Shown in pieces: positions 1 through 9,904 of a DNA stretch of 64,000 bases (positions are counted from its first letter, which is position 1; the number at the start of each line of letters is the position of its first letter). The stretch is from Platycnemis pennipes. Taxonomy: Eukaryota > Arthropoda > Insecta > Odonata > Platycnemididae. The translations under genes were made by a program, and so were the position numbers. The stretch covers positions 5,363,915 through 5,427,914 of the forward strand of contig OW121846.1 of NCBI GenBank assembly GCA_933228895.1, read 5' to 3'. The notes beneath the pieces were generated by a model. That model worked only from the letters and a program-made list of their open reading frames with translations, was not told where the DNA came from and did not search any database.

Positions 1-328
1 TAATAGCCATCTTCATGAGGTCCTTAGCCGCCTCTACATATGAGGGCCGGGACTAGTCTTGGCCCGGACTATTGATATCCTGGACATTACTAGTAGGCTT
101 TTCTCCTGGCCTCCTCTCTGCGGCCAAAGCGGAGGGAGTCTGTGTCGGGCCTACGTCCGGGGCCGCACCGGTAATATTCCCTCGCCATTGGTTCTCATGA
201 TGAGGGGGGTTCGCCACCATGTCTCTTGCCTTTCCTCCCGTCTCCTCATCCTAACGGGAACAGTCCGCTTGTGCCCCGTGATAGGCATCTCCATCCCTGG
301 AGAAACGCTCTTGACCGAGCGTCCCTCA
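1..328. other. Unclassified GC-rich segment, left half
   Basis: GC-rich sequence with short open frames on both strands and no motif I recognise. It ends exactly where MITE copy 1 begins. The segment at 863-1320 has a similar composition, so the two were probably contiguous before the MITE inserted. The content could be a decayed LINE ORF1 or Gag, but nothing in it proves that. Confidence 0.25.
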
Positions 329-862
329 ATGGTGTCGTTCACCAAATTTTTTTATTGCCGAATCTGATAGAGTTTGTGAAATAAAAAGACCCGTATTTTT
401 CCGTTTTTGATCCGTCAATTATTTCTCGAGTTATAGGCGTCGAAAAACTGATGTTTTTAACCCTTTCGGAAAAGTGGGCGTGGTGCAACCTCTGACGTAT
501 CTCGACTCCGTCCAATCACAACTGAGCCCGGGAAGCTACTTCGCCTTATCGCAAAGGGGGGGACACAGCTGACTCTGCCAATCGGAGCAGTTACGACAGC
601 ATCTGTGCGAGCAGACCTTCCGAGAACCCCCCTCCACTCCCTCCCCTTACCATAAGAGCAGTCAAGGACGAGAGGAAAATGACGTCAATGTTATCAGAGC
701 AGCTTTTTCGGTGGGCGTCACCTTTTGCTTATTTAAATTTTTGATTTATGAATAAATGGTTGTGGTTAGAAGATTAATTTTTTCACTAAATTTCTTTTTT
801 CGTTTCCATCTAACAATTTCGTGTACAAATTTACGATTTCGGTTCCGAGTAAACGCCCCCAT
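329..862 (-). mobile_element. MITE family A, copy 1 (full length)
   Basis: A 534-bp non-coding repeat present three times in the window (also 37779-38216 and 45494-46005, both in the opposite orientation). Its ends are inverted repeats of the type ATGGGGGCGTTTAC / ATGGGGTCGTTTAC; this copy has a slightly mutated left end (ATGGTGTCGTTCAC). It contains a TGACGTCA palindrome near the middle and a shared AAAGTGGGCGTGG block. No reading frame is conserved between copies. No target-site duplication could be recognised, so the superfamily is undetermined. Confidence 0.75.
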
Positions 863-1320
863 CGTTATTGACGGAGGCTCCGGAGTCAGCATCCTCGAGG
901 GGGGAGCTCAGAGCCTCCTTAAGAGTTGACTCCGAAGTTGAGTTGGAAACGTCGCCCAACTCCTCCCTCGGAGGGGCATCTGGAATTGGTGGCTTTCCCC
1001 CTTCTCACCCCCACAGGAGGGATAGGATAGTGGAGGCGGAGTCCTCATCGGGGCTCACCAACATCCTCCACCGCAGAAATGGGACTACAAGAGTCCATGC
1101 AAAGAGTGTGCTCTTCAGCACACCCCATAGGATTTTGGTATTGGTTTCCATATATGGTGCCACGAGTAGCTAGGGAAGTAAAGGCTCCACCCTTACCGAG
1201 CCCCGCACGCATGGCTAAGGCTAAAGAAAATCGCAGGTCGCCCAGTATCCGGAGGCGTGTAGTGCCCCATCCTGGAGTCACTTGCTCCTCACCCCCCTGG
1301 GGAAATCATAATTGATATTG
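863..1320. other. Unclassified GC-rich segment, right half
   Basis: Resumes after MITE copy 1. A 101-codon plus-strand frame (868-1173) and a 78-codon minus-strand frame (1045-1281) overlap here, and neither has a recognisable domain. Probably the other half of the sequence at 1-328. Confidence 0.2.
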
Positions 1321-1365
1321 TAGATGTTGACATAGAAATTACAGCACTTTTTCATAACGTGTACA

Positions 1366-1411
1366 TTTTTTAACACTGCCAGCTCATGTATGAGTTGGCA
1401 GTGTTAAAAAA
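1366..1411. repeat. Near-perfect palindrome, arms about 21 bp
   Basis: The left arm TTTTTTAACACTGCCA is repeated as its reverse complement after a very short loop, with a single G/A-type mismatch in the stem. It lies in an AT-rich non-coding region. It could be fused MITE ends or a small inverted duplication. Confidence 0.7.
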
Positions 1412-4339
1412 TTATCACGTAGGAGATAGTGGTTCTTGGAGATATTAGTTCATAATTTTATCTATTTATAGAAATAACTACCTAATAAAAAATCATTGCA
1501 TTACTTTTTATTAGCTAACAATTTAGTGTAATTTATACCTAGCAGCTAATCTTATAAGTACATACTCAATATTTTTAAAGTCAACTCAATATTAGAATAA
1601 GGTAACCGAACGTTGTTTTCAGCCGAGTAGATGGGACTCCAAATCCTTTGCTCGTACGCACTCGGCATAGAAATGTTAAGTATATTTAAATTTTCTAAAA
1701 TGTTTGCACAATTTGATTTGAAGGTATTTTCACCAATGAATATAGTTAAATTGCATTGCACTTGTTATTATTTAAATTAAATCTCAACCATAAACTAAGT
1801 ATGTGTTGCTACGAGGGGAAGTAATTTACATTTCGTGTTCGTTAAAATACCATAAATATATGGCCACTCTAAGTTGGAACGAATACTTCCACTGTCTATC
1901 TTCCCATCTGGTTCCATTTTTTTCTGTACTGCTGCGTAGTAGGTCAGAGTGGATGAAGTAGAGGCCCGCATTGGGGTCGAAATTTCCGGCCCACGCGCGC
2001 AATTGGAGCTCAACAGAATTCCTAGGCCCGGACTCTAGTGAACTGAGCATAACTAAACCCGGTCCAAAGGTAAATTGAAAATTTTTCGCTCTCAAGCCCG
2101 ACCCGGTCATTTCTTAAAAAGAGGCTCGGCCTCGGAAATAGAATTTCATTAACTTTGTATCGTTAATAGCAAAACGAATTCAGAAAACGGATGAGAAGAA
2201 GATAAAATTAGCGAAAAGAGCGATAACTACGGAAAAGTACCCCGATAAGTACGACCTAAATGACCTGAAAGTGAAAAGTAGAAAGCACTGTGAAACCATC
2301 GAACAGTAGAGATGAAATCATGTGTAGTAAGAAGAAACTAAAAGATAGCAATGAATTACAAAGAAAAATGATGAAACGTTTGAATGGATTTGGAGACCAA
2401 GAAGCCAGTGTGCTATCAGAGTGTGGACAAGCGCTCGCCTGCTTCACCTTGCCGACCTTTAGCGTACACAACAGTGTTTTGCAGGGGGTCTCCAGTAGGC
2501 AAAGTCAGAGACCATTTATTGATTCCCCAAAAATAACAATGCGTATATGTGCGCCTCGTGTAGGATCTAAAAGGCGATCTGATGCTCTCCCGGTTCGTTA
2601 TCTGCACAAAGTGTTCACGTGTGTTCCGCCCGGTTCAAAGCTTCCACGCTGGCCGGCGATTCTCTGCTCGTCCTGCTGTGTGCGCCATCTACGACGCACA
2701 GTGCTCCGGATCTGAGAAAAATGAACAAAATTCATTTTTTCGACCTTCCTGAAACTCACTTTAAATATGCAGTTCTTGCAACATGATGTCCGGGGAACCT
2801 TACTACACATTGTTTTTTCATAAAAATTTTGTTTAGTTTTTGTAAATAGCTTCAAAATAGAGCTTTTTTAGTTAAACCACGCTCTTTTAATTTTTTAGAA
2901 AAATACACATTTTACAATTTTTAGGGTCTAATTCGTAGTAAAAATTGGTTAAATGACTATGGTCTGAAATAATATGGACACTTTACTATCAGAAAAACTA
3001 GGTTTCAATCTGTCGTATCCCAGCGTCTTCGCGGGATATTGGCGACAATTAAATAGAAGGACCCGATGAGTCGAGCGGTTGCCTCAAAGGGTTAAGTGCG
3101 GATACGCGAGAATCAGACGGGAAAGGTAATGGAATATACCAATGAAAGGATCGGCTCCCAAACAATAACAAGAGTTTTAATAGAACGGAACACAAACGGT
3201 ACAACGTGCGCCCGGCGCACATACAAGGAGAGAGAGAGGGCCCGGCCCAACGTCTCTCTTGCTTCCGAGTCCCAGACTGACGATAATCTGTCCTTTCGGT
3301 TCTTCCGTTGATTAGCCGGAGCGTCTCCCTTAGTCATTGGACACACTCATCTGCATGCCTCGGTGCGCCCCCCCTCACACTTCACTTAGTCACCGATATT
3401 GGTAAGTGCGTCATGTGGAAGGAGGCATCCCTTACTCATCGATGCCTCATACAACAAATCTTTTAGTGACTCTAATGATCGCTGGAGGAGTTCAAGAGGA
3501 ATCATTTTTTTCACAAATTTCGCATAAATTTTGGATTATAAAACGATTGACACGCTGAAAAAATGCTGAAAAAAGTGGGATATATTAGAAAGATACTGGT
3601 ATAGAATTCAGCTGCAAATATTTGCATATAAGTGAGTGACAATGACTTATGTGGCTCTCTGCCGCGGTCGTGAGCATCGGTACTTGACACGCGAGCTTCG
3701 GCACAGTGGAGACACATTGTACAACACATATTTTCCAATGTTTTATTGCTTAGTATTTAAAAAACGAAGAATCATGCTATTTTATTTCTCTATTCTATTC
3801 CGTCTTTGCCCGAATGCACTCTAGAAGAGGGAGAGATGAATTTCTGACTGCGATACTTAGCAAAATTGCGACACTGGAAGGGAAGGAAAATATTTCCTTC
3901 AATCGCTTCTCAGTATGATTCCTACCGAATTTTGTTAATCGTTTGAGGTATATAAGAATGGTTGTATGCACTGCTACTGGGAAAACCCACCACTGACATT
4001 CCCTTTCCTCAAAGCCAAAGTGACAGGAGACTCGCACACGTGCCGGACCCAGGGGAAGTGGGTAAAGGCCTAAGTCGGGATATTTTACAACCTCTACTTA
4101 GCTCACCACACCCAACTTGTGTTTATCGCCTAAAGACGGTTTCTCTGACCTACAAGTGAAGTTGCACGTGTCAACAGATGTGGTTTCTACCCTCTAGGCG
4201 CATCTTTCTAGACGGGTTTTATTGCAGGACTGCCGCTGGTATGCATTTTCGCCCAAAATTCAGGCATTACACATTTCTCTTTATGCGGTCCACCTAAAAC
4301 CCTCCTGGTTACCCTCGGGGGGAGACCCAGGTTCTTGGG
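1412..4339. other. No supported gene
   Basis: About 2.9 kb without a recognisable gene or repeat partner in this window. Short open frames (for example 2290-2715 on the plus strand and 1826-2110 on the minus strand) have no conserved motif. The stretch 3100-3500 has GC-rich, pyrimidine-rich patches that could be an old LTR, but no second copy is present to confirm it. Confidence 0.4.
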
Positions 4340-4918
4340 GTGGTGGTAACTCCTCTTTTTAACATCCTCCAGGTTTCAGTTGAAACATTTTGGTGCTCTT
4401 CAGTTTCTCCATGTCTATGTATCCCTTCCGTTACTTACAAAAAAGCACCCAATCTCAGCAATATTCTTAGATCCACCCGACCCACTCTTCTACATGCTCC
4501 CCTTCCTTCCAATTTCTCTTCACCTTGCAAACGCCCGAGATGCAAATGTTGCTTTCTACTCCGCTCAGCCTCCTCATCAGTCCTTAACAAATCCTCCTCT
4601 ACACCCTCCGGCACCTCCACCAATGTAGTTTACCGCCTCTCCTGCAATTTCTGCCCCTCCTTCTACATTGGAGAGTGCACTACACCACTAGCTATCAGGA
4701 TGAACAACCACCGGCATTCCACCAAAATTCCTCCCTTCCACGAACCTATCCCGAAACATACTGCCCACCATAATCAAACTTTTGACAACTGTTTTTCCCT
4801 CGCCATAGTGGAAGTACTTTCCGAAAATGCCACTAGCATTGAGGTGAGGTCTCGTGAATTGGCGCGTATCTGGCTCGAAAGATCGTATCAAAAGCCAGGC
4901 TTGAACATCTCCCACTAG
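4340..4918 (+). pseudogene. Penelope-like element A: C-terminal linker and GIY-YIG endonuclease (5'-truncated)
   Basis: 192-codon open frame. Homology to the other PLEs in this window begins about 4424 (motif NLSNILRSTRP). A cysteine-rich linker (CKRPRCKCC) follows, and then the GIY-YIG-type nuclease domain with VYRLSCNFC and FYIGE, the usual C-terminal endonuclease of Penelope-like retroelements that nicks the target. The frame ends in PGLNISH, like its neighbours (PGINRAH, PGLNLHH). The whole reverse transcriptase is missing, so this is a 5'-truncated, inactive copy. Codons before 4424 are not PLE-like, so the first ATG is not the native start. The 3' UTR runs to about 5200. Confidence 0.85.
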
Positions 4919-5200
4919 AGGCCACCACTTCCTTACCTCCTCCACTGTCTCCCGCCCCACTCCTGTACCCACTCTCACCACCCCCCCCACTCTTTCACTC
5001 ACGAAGAGGACTCAGCCAGCAGTCATCGGCAGTCAACCTTCTTCCGTTGAAAAAGGCGGCATGACCGCGGAAACGTCCAAACTTTTGTGAGTGTCTCTTT
5101 TGCGTGTTTCTATGTTTTCGTCGTCTGTTTTATTTTGTATTTATCATGACTGCGTAGTGCGCTTTTCTGGCGATTAGATATATATATATATATATAGACA
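4919..5200 (+). other. 3' UTR of PLE A
   Basis: Non-coding tail of PLE A. It includes the hairpin-GAAA motif at 5047-5073, then the block GTGAGTGTCTCTTTT, which recurs in variant form (GTGAGTGTCC) in PLE1 and PLE3, and ends in a (TA)n tract at about 5177-5196. This order (ORF end, hairpin-GAAA, GTGAGTGTC block, TA tract) recurs in PLE1 and PLE3. Confidence 0.65.
5047..5073 (+). ncRNA. Hammerhead-like core in PLE A tail
   Basis: TTGAAAA, then a short GC-rich hairpin (GGCGG...CCGC), then GAAAC. This matches the layout of a type I hammerhead ribozyme core (CUGANGA-stem II-GAAA), except for U at position 3 and A at position 8. Hammerheads are known from PLE terminal repeats. Self-cleavage is not shown here. 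Confidence 0.45.
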
Positions 5201-5256
5201 TGGAGACATTTATATATATATATAAAATAAAAATGTAAAATAAATATAAAATATAT
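5201..5256. repeat. AT-rich spacer with TA repeats
   Basis: A simple AT-rich tract (TATATATATATA and variants) between the end of PLE A and the start of PLE fragment B. Confidence 0.6.
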
Positions 5257-5635
5257 AAATGTTGCCCGCTTCTCCGTCCCACACGTCCAATCAATCAGTC
5301 TTTCACTACGGCGACCTGCACCTCCATCAGCACCATCTATCGCCTCTCCTATAATTTTTGTCCATCATTTTATATTGGTGAGACCACCACCCCACTGTCG
5401 ATCCGTATGAATGGCCATCGTCACTCCACCAAGTCTCCCCCCTTCCTTGATCCCATTCCGAAGCACACCGCTTCCCACGGTCACCCTTTCGACCATTGTT
5501 TTTCCCTTAATATTATTGAAGTCCTCCCTGAATCTGCCGGCAGTATAGAGGTGAGAACCAGAGAATCCGCCCACATTTTTGTTTCTAAGGCATGGGAGTA
5601 TCCAGGTCTCAACCTTCAACATTGAGAGCCCCCAT

Positions 5636-5636
<1 letters not shown>
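5257..5636 (+). pseudogene. Penelope-like element B fragment: endonuclease domain only
   Basis: A short copy of the same subfamily as PLE2 (8427-9902, minus strand). It encodes the end of the CCPLLRP linker and the GIY-YIG domain, with IYRLSYNFC and FYIGE, and ends in YPGLNLQH and a stop at about 5625. It starts abruptly within the linker and stops about 10 bp after the stop codon, so it is truncated at both ends. It abuts the (TA)n tract that precedes PLE1. Compared with PLE2 the nuclease segment carries only a few substitutions. Confidence 0.85.

Positions 5637-5643
<7 letters not shown>

Positions 5644-5675
<32 letters not shown>
5644..5675. repeat. (TA)n microsatellite
   Basis: About 32 bp of alternating TA between PLE fragment B and the left inverted repeat of PLE1. 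Confidence 0.9.
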
Positions 5676-5678
<3 letters not shown>

Positions 5679-5710
5679 GTTCACGGGAAAATCGCAGTGC
5701 GAGACACAAA

Positions 5711-6037
5711 TAGCAATAGAGCTGGTCACAGGCGTGACAAAAGTATAAAGGCACATAAAAAAAAGGACACTCACAAAAATAATTTCCGATATTTCGGCGG
5801 CCACTACCACCTTTCTCAAAGGAGAGGAGAGAACTAAAGGGGGGGACGGCAGGTCGAGGAAACAAGTGAAAGGTGGAAGTAAGGGAAAGGAGGGGTATAG
5901 AAGAGGGGGAAGGGAAAGGGTATGAGAAAAAGTATGAGAAGATGAAAGAAAGAAAGACAGACGGCTCCTTTAATGAGCCCTGTTAATTCCTGGTTTGCGG
6001 AATGCATGGAAGAGCCAAATAAGAGAATGCTCCAGCG
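5711..6037 (-). repeat. PLE1 inverted repeat, left arm (native 3' end)
   Basis: Contains the end of the PLE1 ORF (minus strand, stop at 5970), the polypyrimidine-rich 3' UTR, the hairpin-GAAA motif at 5792-5819 and the GTGAGTGTCC block. It is the reverse complement of 7836-8161. Confidence 0.9.
5792..5819 (-). ncRNA. Hammerhead-like core in PLE1 left arm
   Basis: On the minus strand: TTGAGAA, hairpin GGTGG...CCGCC, then GAAA. Same layout as at 5047-5073, again with U3 and A8 in place of the consensus C3 and G8. Confidence 0.45.
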
Positions 6038-7833
6038 TTTTGAGTTGAAGGTGAGACGCTGAAGGTGGGAGGGAGGCCAGTATGCCCACCTTGAAGCAAT
6101 TGTTAAAGTTGGAATCGTGGGAGGAGGCATGTATGGCTACTGGAAGAGAATAAGAGTGGGAGGAGGGATTATTGCAGGAAGAGCGGTGACCATTCATGCG
6201 GATGCAAAGCGCGGTGGTGGAGAGGCCGATGTAGAAAGCGGGACAGAATTGGCAGAGAAGAAGGTAAACAGTATTTTCAGTGGTGCAGGAAAGTGAAGGC
6301 ATGGATGGAAGTGGAAAAGAGAGGAATTGTTTAGGGAGAGGCTCGGTGATAAGGATAGGACAGGTTTTGCATCTAGCGCGATTGCAGGGGGAAGGGGGTG
6401 TTTTTGGAAGAAGATGGGATTTGGACAGAGGTCTGGTGGTTCTCAGAATACCCGAGAGGTTGGGGGGACGTTTGAAGGTGAGAGACGGGCATTTGGGGAA
6501 AATATTGGTGGTGATAAGGTTATCAGAGAGGATAGGGAATAGGTCTTTGAGGATGTGTTTAAGGGACTGAATACCAGGGAAGTAGGTTGTGCATAAGGAG
6601 AGGTTGTCTTTGGTTTTGCGAGGAGGGGCTATGGGGGAGTAAGGTTTGTTGGAGATTTTTTTGTTGAGAAGGTGCTCAGGGTATCCTCTTCGGAGGAGAG
6701 ACTGATGTAGGTTAGTAAGGAATCTATTAAGGGAGTCTGGGTTATTACATATACGGTGGCCACGAATGGAAAGGGAGTAAGGTAAGGATGTTTTGGTGTG
6801 GTAGGGGTGGCAGCTATTGTAGTGGAGGTATAGTTGTTTATTAGTGGGTTTGATGTGAACAGATGTGTTAAATTTGTTATTGGAAAGGGAGATGTCGACA
6901 TCAAGGAAGGTAATGTTGGAAGAGGAGATATGAGAAGTGAAGGAAACTGAGGAGAAAGCGTTGAGAGAGGCGAGGAATGAGTTTAGGGAGTCGGTGCCGT
7001 GTGGCCAGAGGAGAAAAATATCATCGATATATCGGAGCCAGAGAAGGGGCTTGAGGGGGCATGTGGATAGAAAGGATTCTTCAAGGAGGCCGAGAAAGAG
7101 GTTGGCATAAGAGGGACTAAACCTACTTCCCATGGCGCAGCCCCTAGTTTGAAGGTAGAATTGGTTATTAAAGGAAAAGGAATTGTGGGTAAGGATGAGG
7201 TTGGTAAGGTCAAGAAGGAAGTAAGTGCTAGGAGTGTGTGGAACAGAACGTAGGTTTAAGAAATGGCGGAGAGAGGAGAGACCTTCTGAGTGAGGAATAG
7301 AGGTATAGAGAGAGGTAACGTCAATGGTGGCCATAATGATGTTTTGATCATTGGGAATTGGAGTGGAATTGAGGCGGTCAAGGAAGTGGTAGGTATCTTT
7401 GATGTAAGAGGAGAGGCCATGGACTAGAGGTTGAAGGTAAAAATCTACAAAGGCGGAGATTCGTTCGGTGGGTGAGTAATAGGAGGAGACTATAGGACGG
7501 CCGGGATTATTGGGCTTGTGAATTTTTGGTAGGATGTAGAAATGGGGGGTGCGGGGATGTGGAGGGGTGAGAAGGGAAATATCGTTCTTGGTGAGCCCTT
7601 CATTTGGGGCCTTCTCATTCAGTACTGTGACTATTTCAATGAGAAATTGTGGGTTAGGATCACTGGGTAAAGGGTTGTATGAAGAAGTATCGGATAGTTG
7701 CCTGAGAGCCTCATTGGTGTAATCGGAGGAATTAAGGACCACAACGGTGGAGCCTTTATCAGAGGGGGTGATTACAAGGTTGGGATTAGAGGTAAGATTA
7801 TTAAGGGCTGAGATTTCTGCGGGAGAAAGACTG
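5970..7833 (-). pseudogene. PLE1 reverse transcriptase/GIY-YIG endonuclease ORF (N-terminally truncated)
   Basis: 590 codons are open from the ATG at 7742, and the same frame stays open upstream to about 7833, where it meets the right inverted-repeat arm. Counting from that ATG, the reverse transcriptase includes YILPKIHKP (about 68-77), the palm segment MATIDVTSLYTSIP (about 140), GCAMGSRFSPSYANLF and the catalytic YIDD (about 237-240). The cysteine-rich linker follows (SPCNRARCKTC), then the GIY-YIG nuclease (VYLLLCQFC ... FYIG, about 490-505) and the terminal PGINRAH. The upstream extension still encodes LVITPSDKGSTVVVL, typical of the PLE N-terminal region. The first part of a full PLE protein is missing, replaced by the inverted terminal copy. 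No internal stop is present, so the copy is young, but it probably cannot make a full protein. Confidence 0.9.
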
Positions 7834-7835
7834 GA

Positions 7836-8161
7836 CGCTGGAGCATTCTCTTATTTGGCTCTTCCATGCATTCCGCAAACCAGGAATTAACAGGGCTCAT
7901 TAAAGGAGCCGTCTGTCTTTCTTTCTTTCATCTTCTCATACTTTTTCTCATACCCTTTCCCTTCCCCCTCTTCTATACCCCTCCTTTCCCTTACTTCCAC
8001 CTTTCACTTGTTTCCTCGACCTGCCGTCCCCCCCTTTAGTTCTCTCCTCTCCTTTGAGAAAGGTGGTAGTGGCCGCCGAAATATCGGAAATTATTTTTGT
8101 GAGTGTCCTTTTTTTATGTGCCTTTATACTTTTGTCACGCCTGTGACCAGCTCTATTGCTA
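7836..8161 (+). repeat. PLE1 inverted repeat, right arm
   Basis: Reverse complement of 5711-6037, including the last codons of the PLE ORF. It ends at the (TA)n tract at 8160-8182. Confidence 0.9.
8054..8081 (+). ncRNA. Hammerhead-like core in PLE1 right arm
   Basis: Second copy of the TTGAGAA-hairpin-GAAA motif, reading on the plus strand because the arm is inverted. PLE1 therefore carries the motif once on each strand. Confidence 0.45.
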
Positions 8162-8182
8162 TATATATATATATATATATAT
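8160..8182. repeat. (TA)n microsatellite
   Basis: About 23 bp of alternating AT at the junction between PLE1 and the 3' end of PLE2. Confidence 0.9.
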
Positions 8183-8426
8183 GTTCACAAGGAGGACGCA
8201 CTAGGCGGATACACAATAGTTCGCACAAGAGGACACTTAACAAAAAACATAGATACACAAAAAAAGGAGACACTCACAAAGTAGACTGGGAGACGTTTCG
8301 ACGCTCATGGCGCCATCCTCGATCCGGAGAGAGTGATGTTCTCCGGGTAGAGTGAGGGGGTGGAAGGGAAAAAGGAGGGGGAAGAGGGGCTGGTGGAGGG
8401 GAGGAAAAGGTGACCAATGGGGGCTC
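8183..8426 (-). other. 3' UTR of PLE2
   Basis: Minus-strand non-coding tail of PLE2: a pyrimidine-rich stretch after the stop codon, the hairpin-GAAA motif (8296-8322) and a GTGAGTGTCTCC block, ending at the (TA)n tract. Confidence 0.65.
8296..8322 (-). ncRNA. Hammerhead-like core in PLE2 tail (degenerate)
   Basis: On the minus strand: TCGAGGA, stem GGCGC...GCGTC, then GAAACGTC. Layout as in the other PLE tails, but with a C at core position 4, so this copy departs more from the hammerhead consensus. Confidence 0.35.
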
Positions 8427-9902
8427 TCAATGATGGAGATTGAGACCTGGATATTCCCATGCCTTAGAAACGAAAATGTGGGCGGATTCTCTGGTTCTCA
8501 CCTCTATACTGCCGGCAGATTCAGGGAGGACTTCAATAATATTGAGGGAAAAACAATGGTCGAAAGGGTGACCGTGGGAAGCGGTGTGCTTCGGAATGGG
8601 ATCGAGGAAGGGGGGAGACTTGGTGGAGTGACGATGGCCATTCATACGGATCGACAGTGGGGTGGTGGTCTCACCGATATAAAATGAGGGACAAAAATTA
8701 CAGGAGAGGCGATAGATAGTGTTGATGGAGATGCAGGTCGCCGTAGTGAAAGACCGATTGATTGGACGTGTGGGACGGAGAAGCGGGCAACATTTGCACC
8801 TTGAGCGTTGGCAAGGCGATGATAAAGGAGAGCGGGTGGATGGTGGTTGAAGAGAGGGCCTAGTGGATTTGAAAATATCACGTAAGTTAAGCGGGCGTTT
8901 GAAGCAGACTGAGGGGCAGGTGGGCAGAAGAAGAGAAGTGGAAGCGTTGTTCTTTATGATGGGGAACAAGTCTCTGAGGATCTTATTAATTCTATGGGCG
9001 CCGGGAATGTATGTTGTGAATAAGTTAACGGTTTGTGGGGGGTCAGACTTGGCACGGGGGGTGAATTTGGCAGTGGGAGGGAGGATTTTGTTGTAGAGAA
9101 GTTTTTCGGGGTACCCGCGTTTCCTGAGGGAGTGATGGAGGCTGTCTGTATATTTTTGGAGGGAAGGGGCGTTGTTACATATACGGTGTCCTCGGGTGGA
9201 GAGGGAGAACTGGATCGAACGCTTGATATGTGGCGGGTGGCAGCTTTGGAAGTGAAGGTATTGTTCGTGATTTGTCGGTTTTTTGTGGACAGAGGTAATG
9301 AATTTTTGATTTTCCAAGAGAATATTGATATCCAAAAAGGTAATTGAGGATTCAGAGATGGAAGAGGTGAAAGAAACTGAGAAAGAAGTATTTAGGGAAT
9401 TTATGAAAGAGAGAAGGGATTCATGTCCGTGGGGCCAGAGCAGAAAAATGTCGTCAATATAACGAGCCCAGAAGAGAGGTTGAAGCGTTTGTTTGCATAG
9501 AAAAGTGCTTTCGAGGTGGCCCATGAATAGATTGGCATAGGAAGGTGCCATACGGGTGCCCATAGCGGTGCCTTTGGTTTGAAGGAAAAATTGGCCATTA
9601 AATGAGAAAGAGTTCTTTGTAAGTACCATTTCGGCGAGGCGGACAATGAATTGAGTGGAGGGAGAATGTGGTGTCTGTCGTTGTGAGAGGTAGTAACGGA
9701 GTGATTCTAAGCCCTCGTTGTGTGGAATAGATGTATAAAGTGAATTAACATCAATCGTAGCCATAATAAGATTGGTGCCTTTGATTGGGACGGAGTGAAG
9801 CAGGTCAAGAAAGTGATAGGAGTCTTTGATAAAAGAGGGGAGGGTAGTGACTATGGGTTGCAGGTAATGGTCGACGAGGGCGGAGATGCGCTCTGTGGGG
9901 CC
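8427..9902 (-). pseudogene. PLE2 reverse transcriptase/GIY-YIG endonuclease (5'-truncated)
   Basis: About 490 codons with no internal stop. Homology to PLE1 starts at PTERISALV (about 9902) and runs through the RT palm (MATIDVNSLYTSIP, GTAMGTRMAPSYANLF, RYIDDIF at about 9450-9465), the linker CQRSRCKCC, the nuclease IYRLSCNFC ... FYIGE and the end PGLNLHH. The RT N-terminal third is missing: at about 9903 the sequence switches abruptly to PLE3 on the other strand. The annotated ATG at 9929 lies in PLE3 sequence and is not native. PLE2 is a different subfamily from PLE1 (about half of the residues differ) and the same one as fragment B. Confidence 0.9.
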
Positions 9903-9904
9903 AT

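Larger units (their letters stand above)
5711..8161 (-). mobile_element. Penelope-like element 1 with 327-bp inverted terminal repeats
   Basis: Minus-strand PLE. Its 3'-terminal segment (last 70 bp or so of the ORF plus the 3' UTR) is present at both ends in opposite orientation: 5711-6037 and 7836-8161, which look essentially identical. Between them lies the coding region. Inverted terminal repeats of this kind are a known PLE insertion structure. (TA)n tracts flank both sides (5644-5675 and 8160-8182). Confidence 0.85.

Noticed and set aside
2290..2715. 141-codon plus-strand frame
   Set aside because: No domain, no good start context and no partner; probably chance.
3100..3500. Possible old LTR
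   Set aside because: No second copy, primer-binding site or coding neighbour in the window to support it.
5592..5865. Frames with YIYIYIYI runs
   Set aside because: Translation of the (TA)n microsatellite.
6280..6570. Plus-strand frames across PLE1 and PLE2 (6280-7213, 8352-9347)
   Set aside because: Antisense of the minus-strand PLE coding regions.
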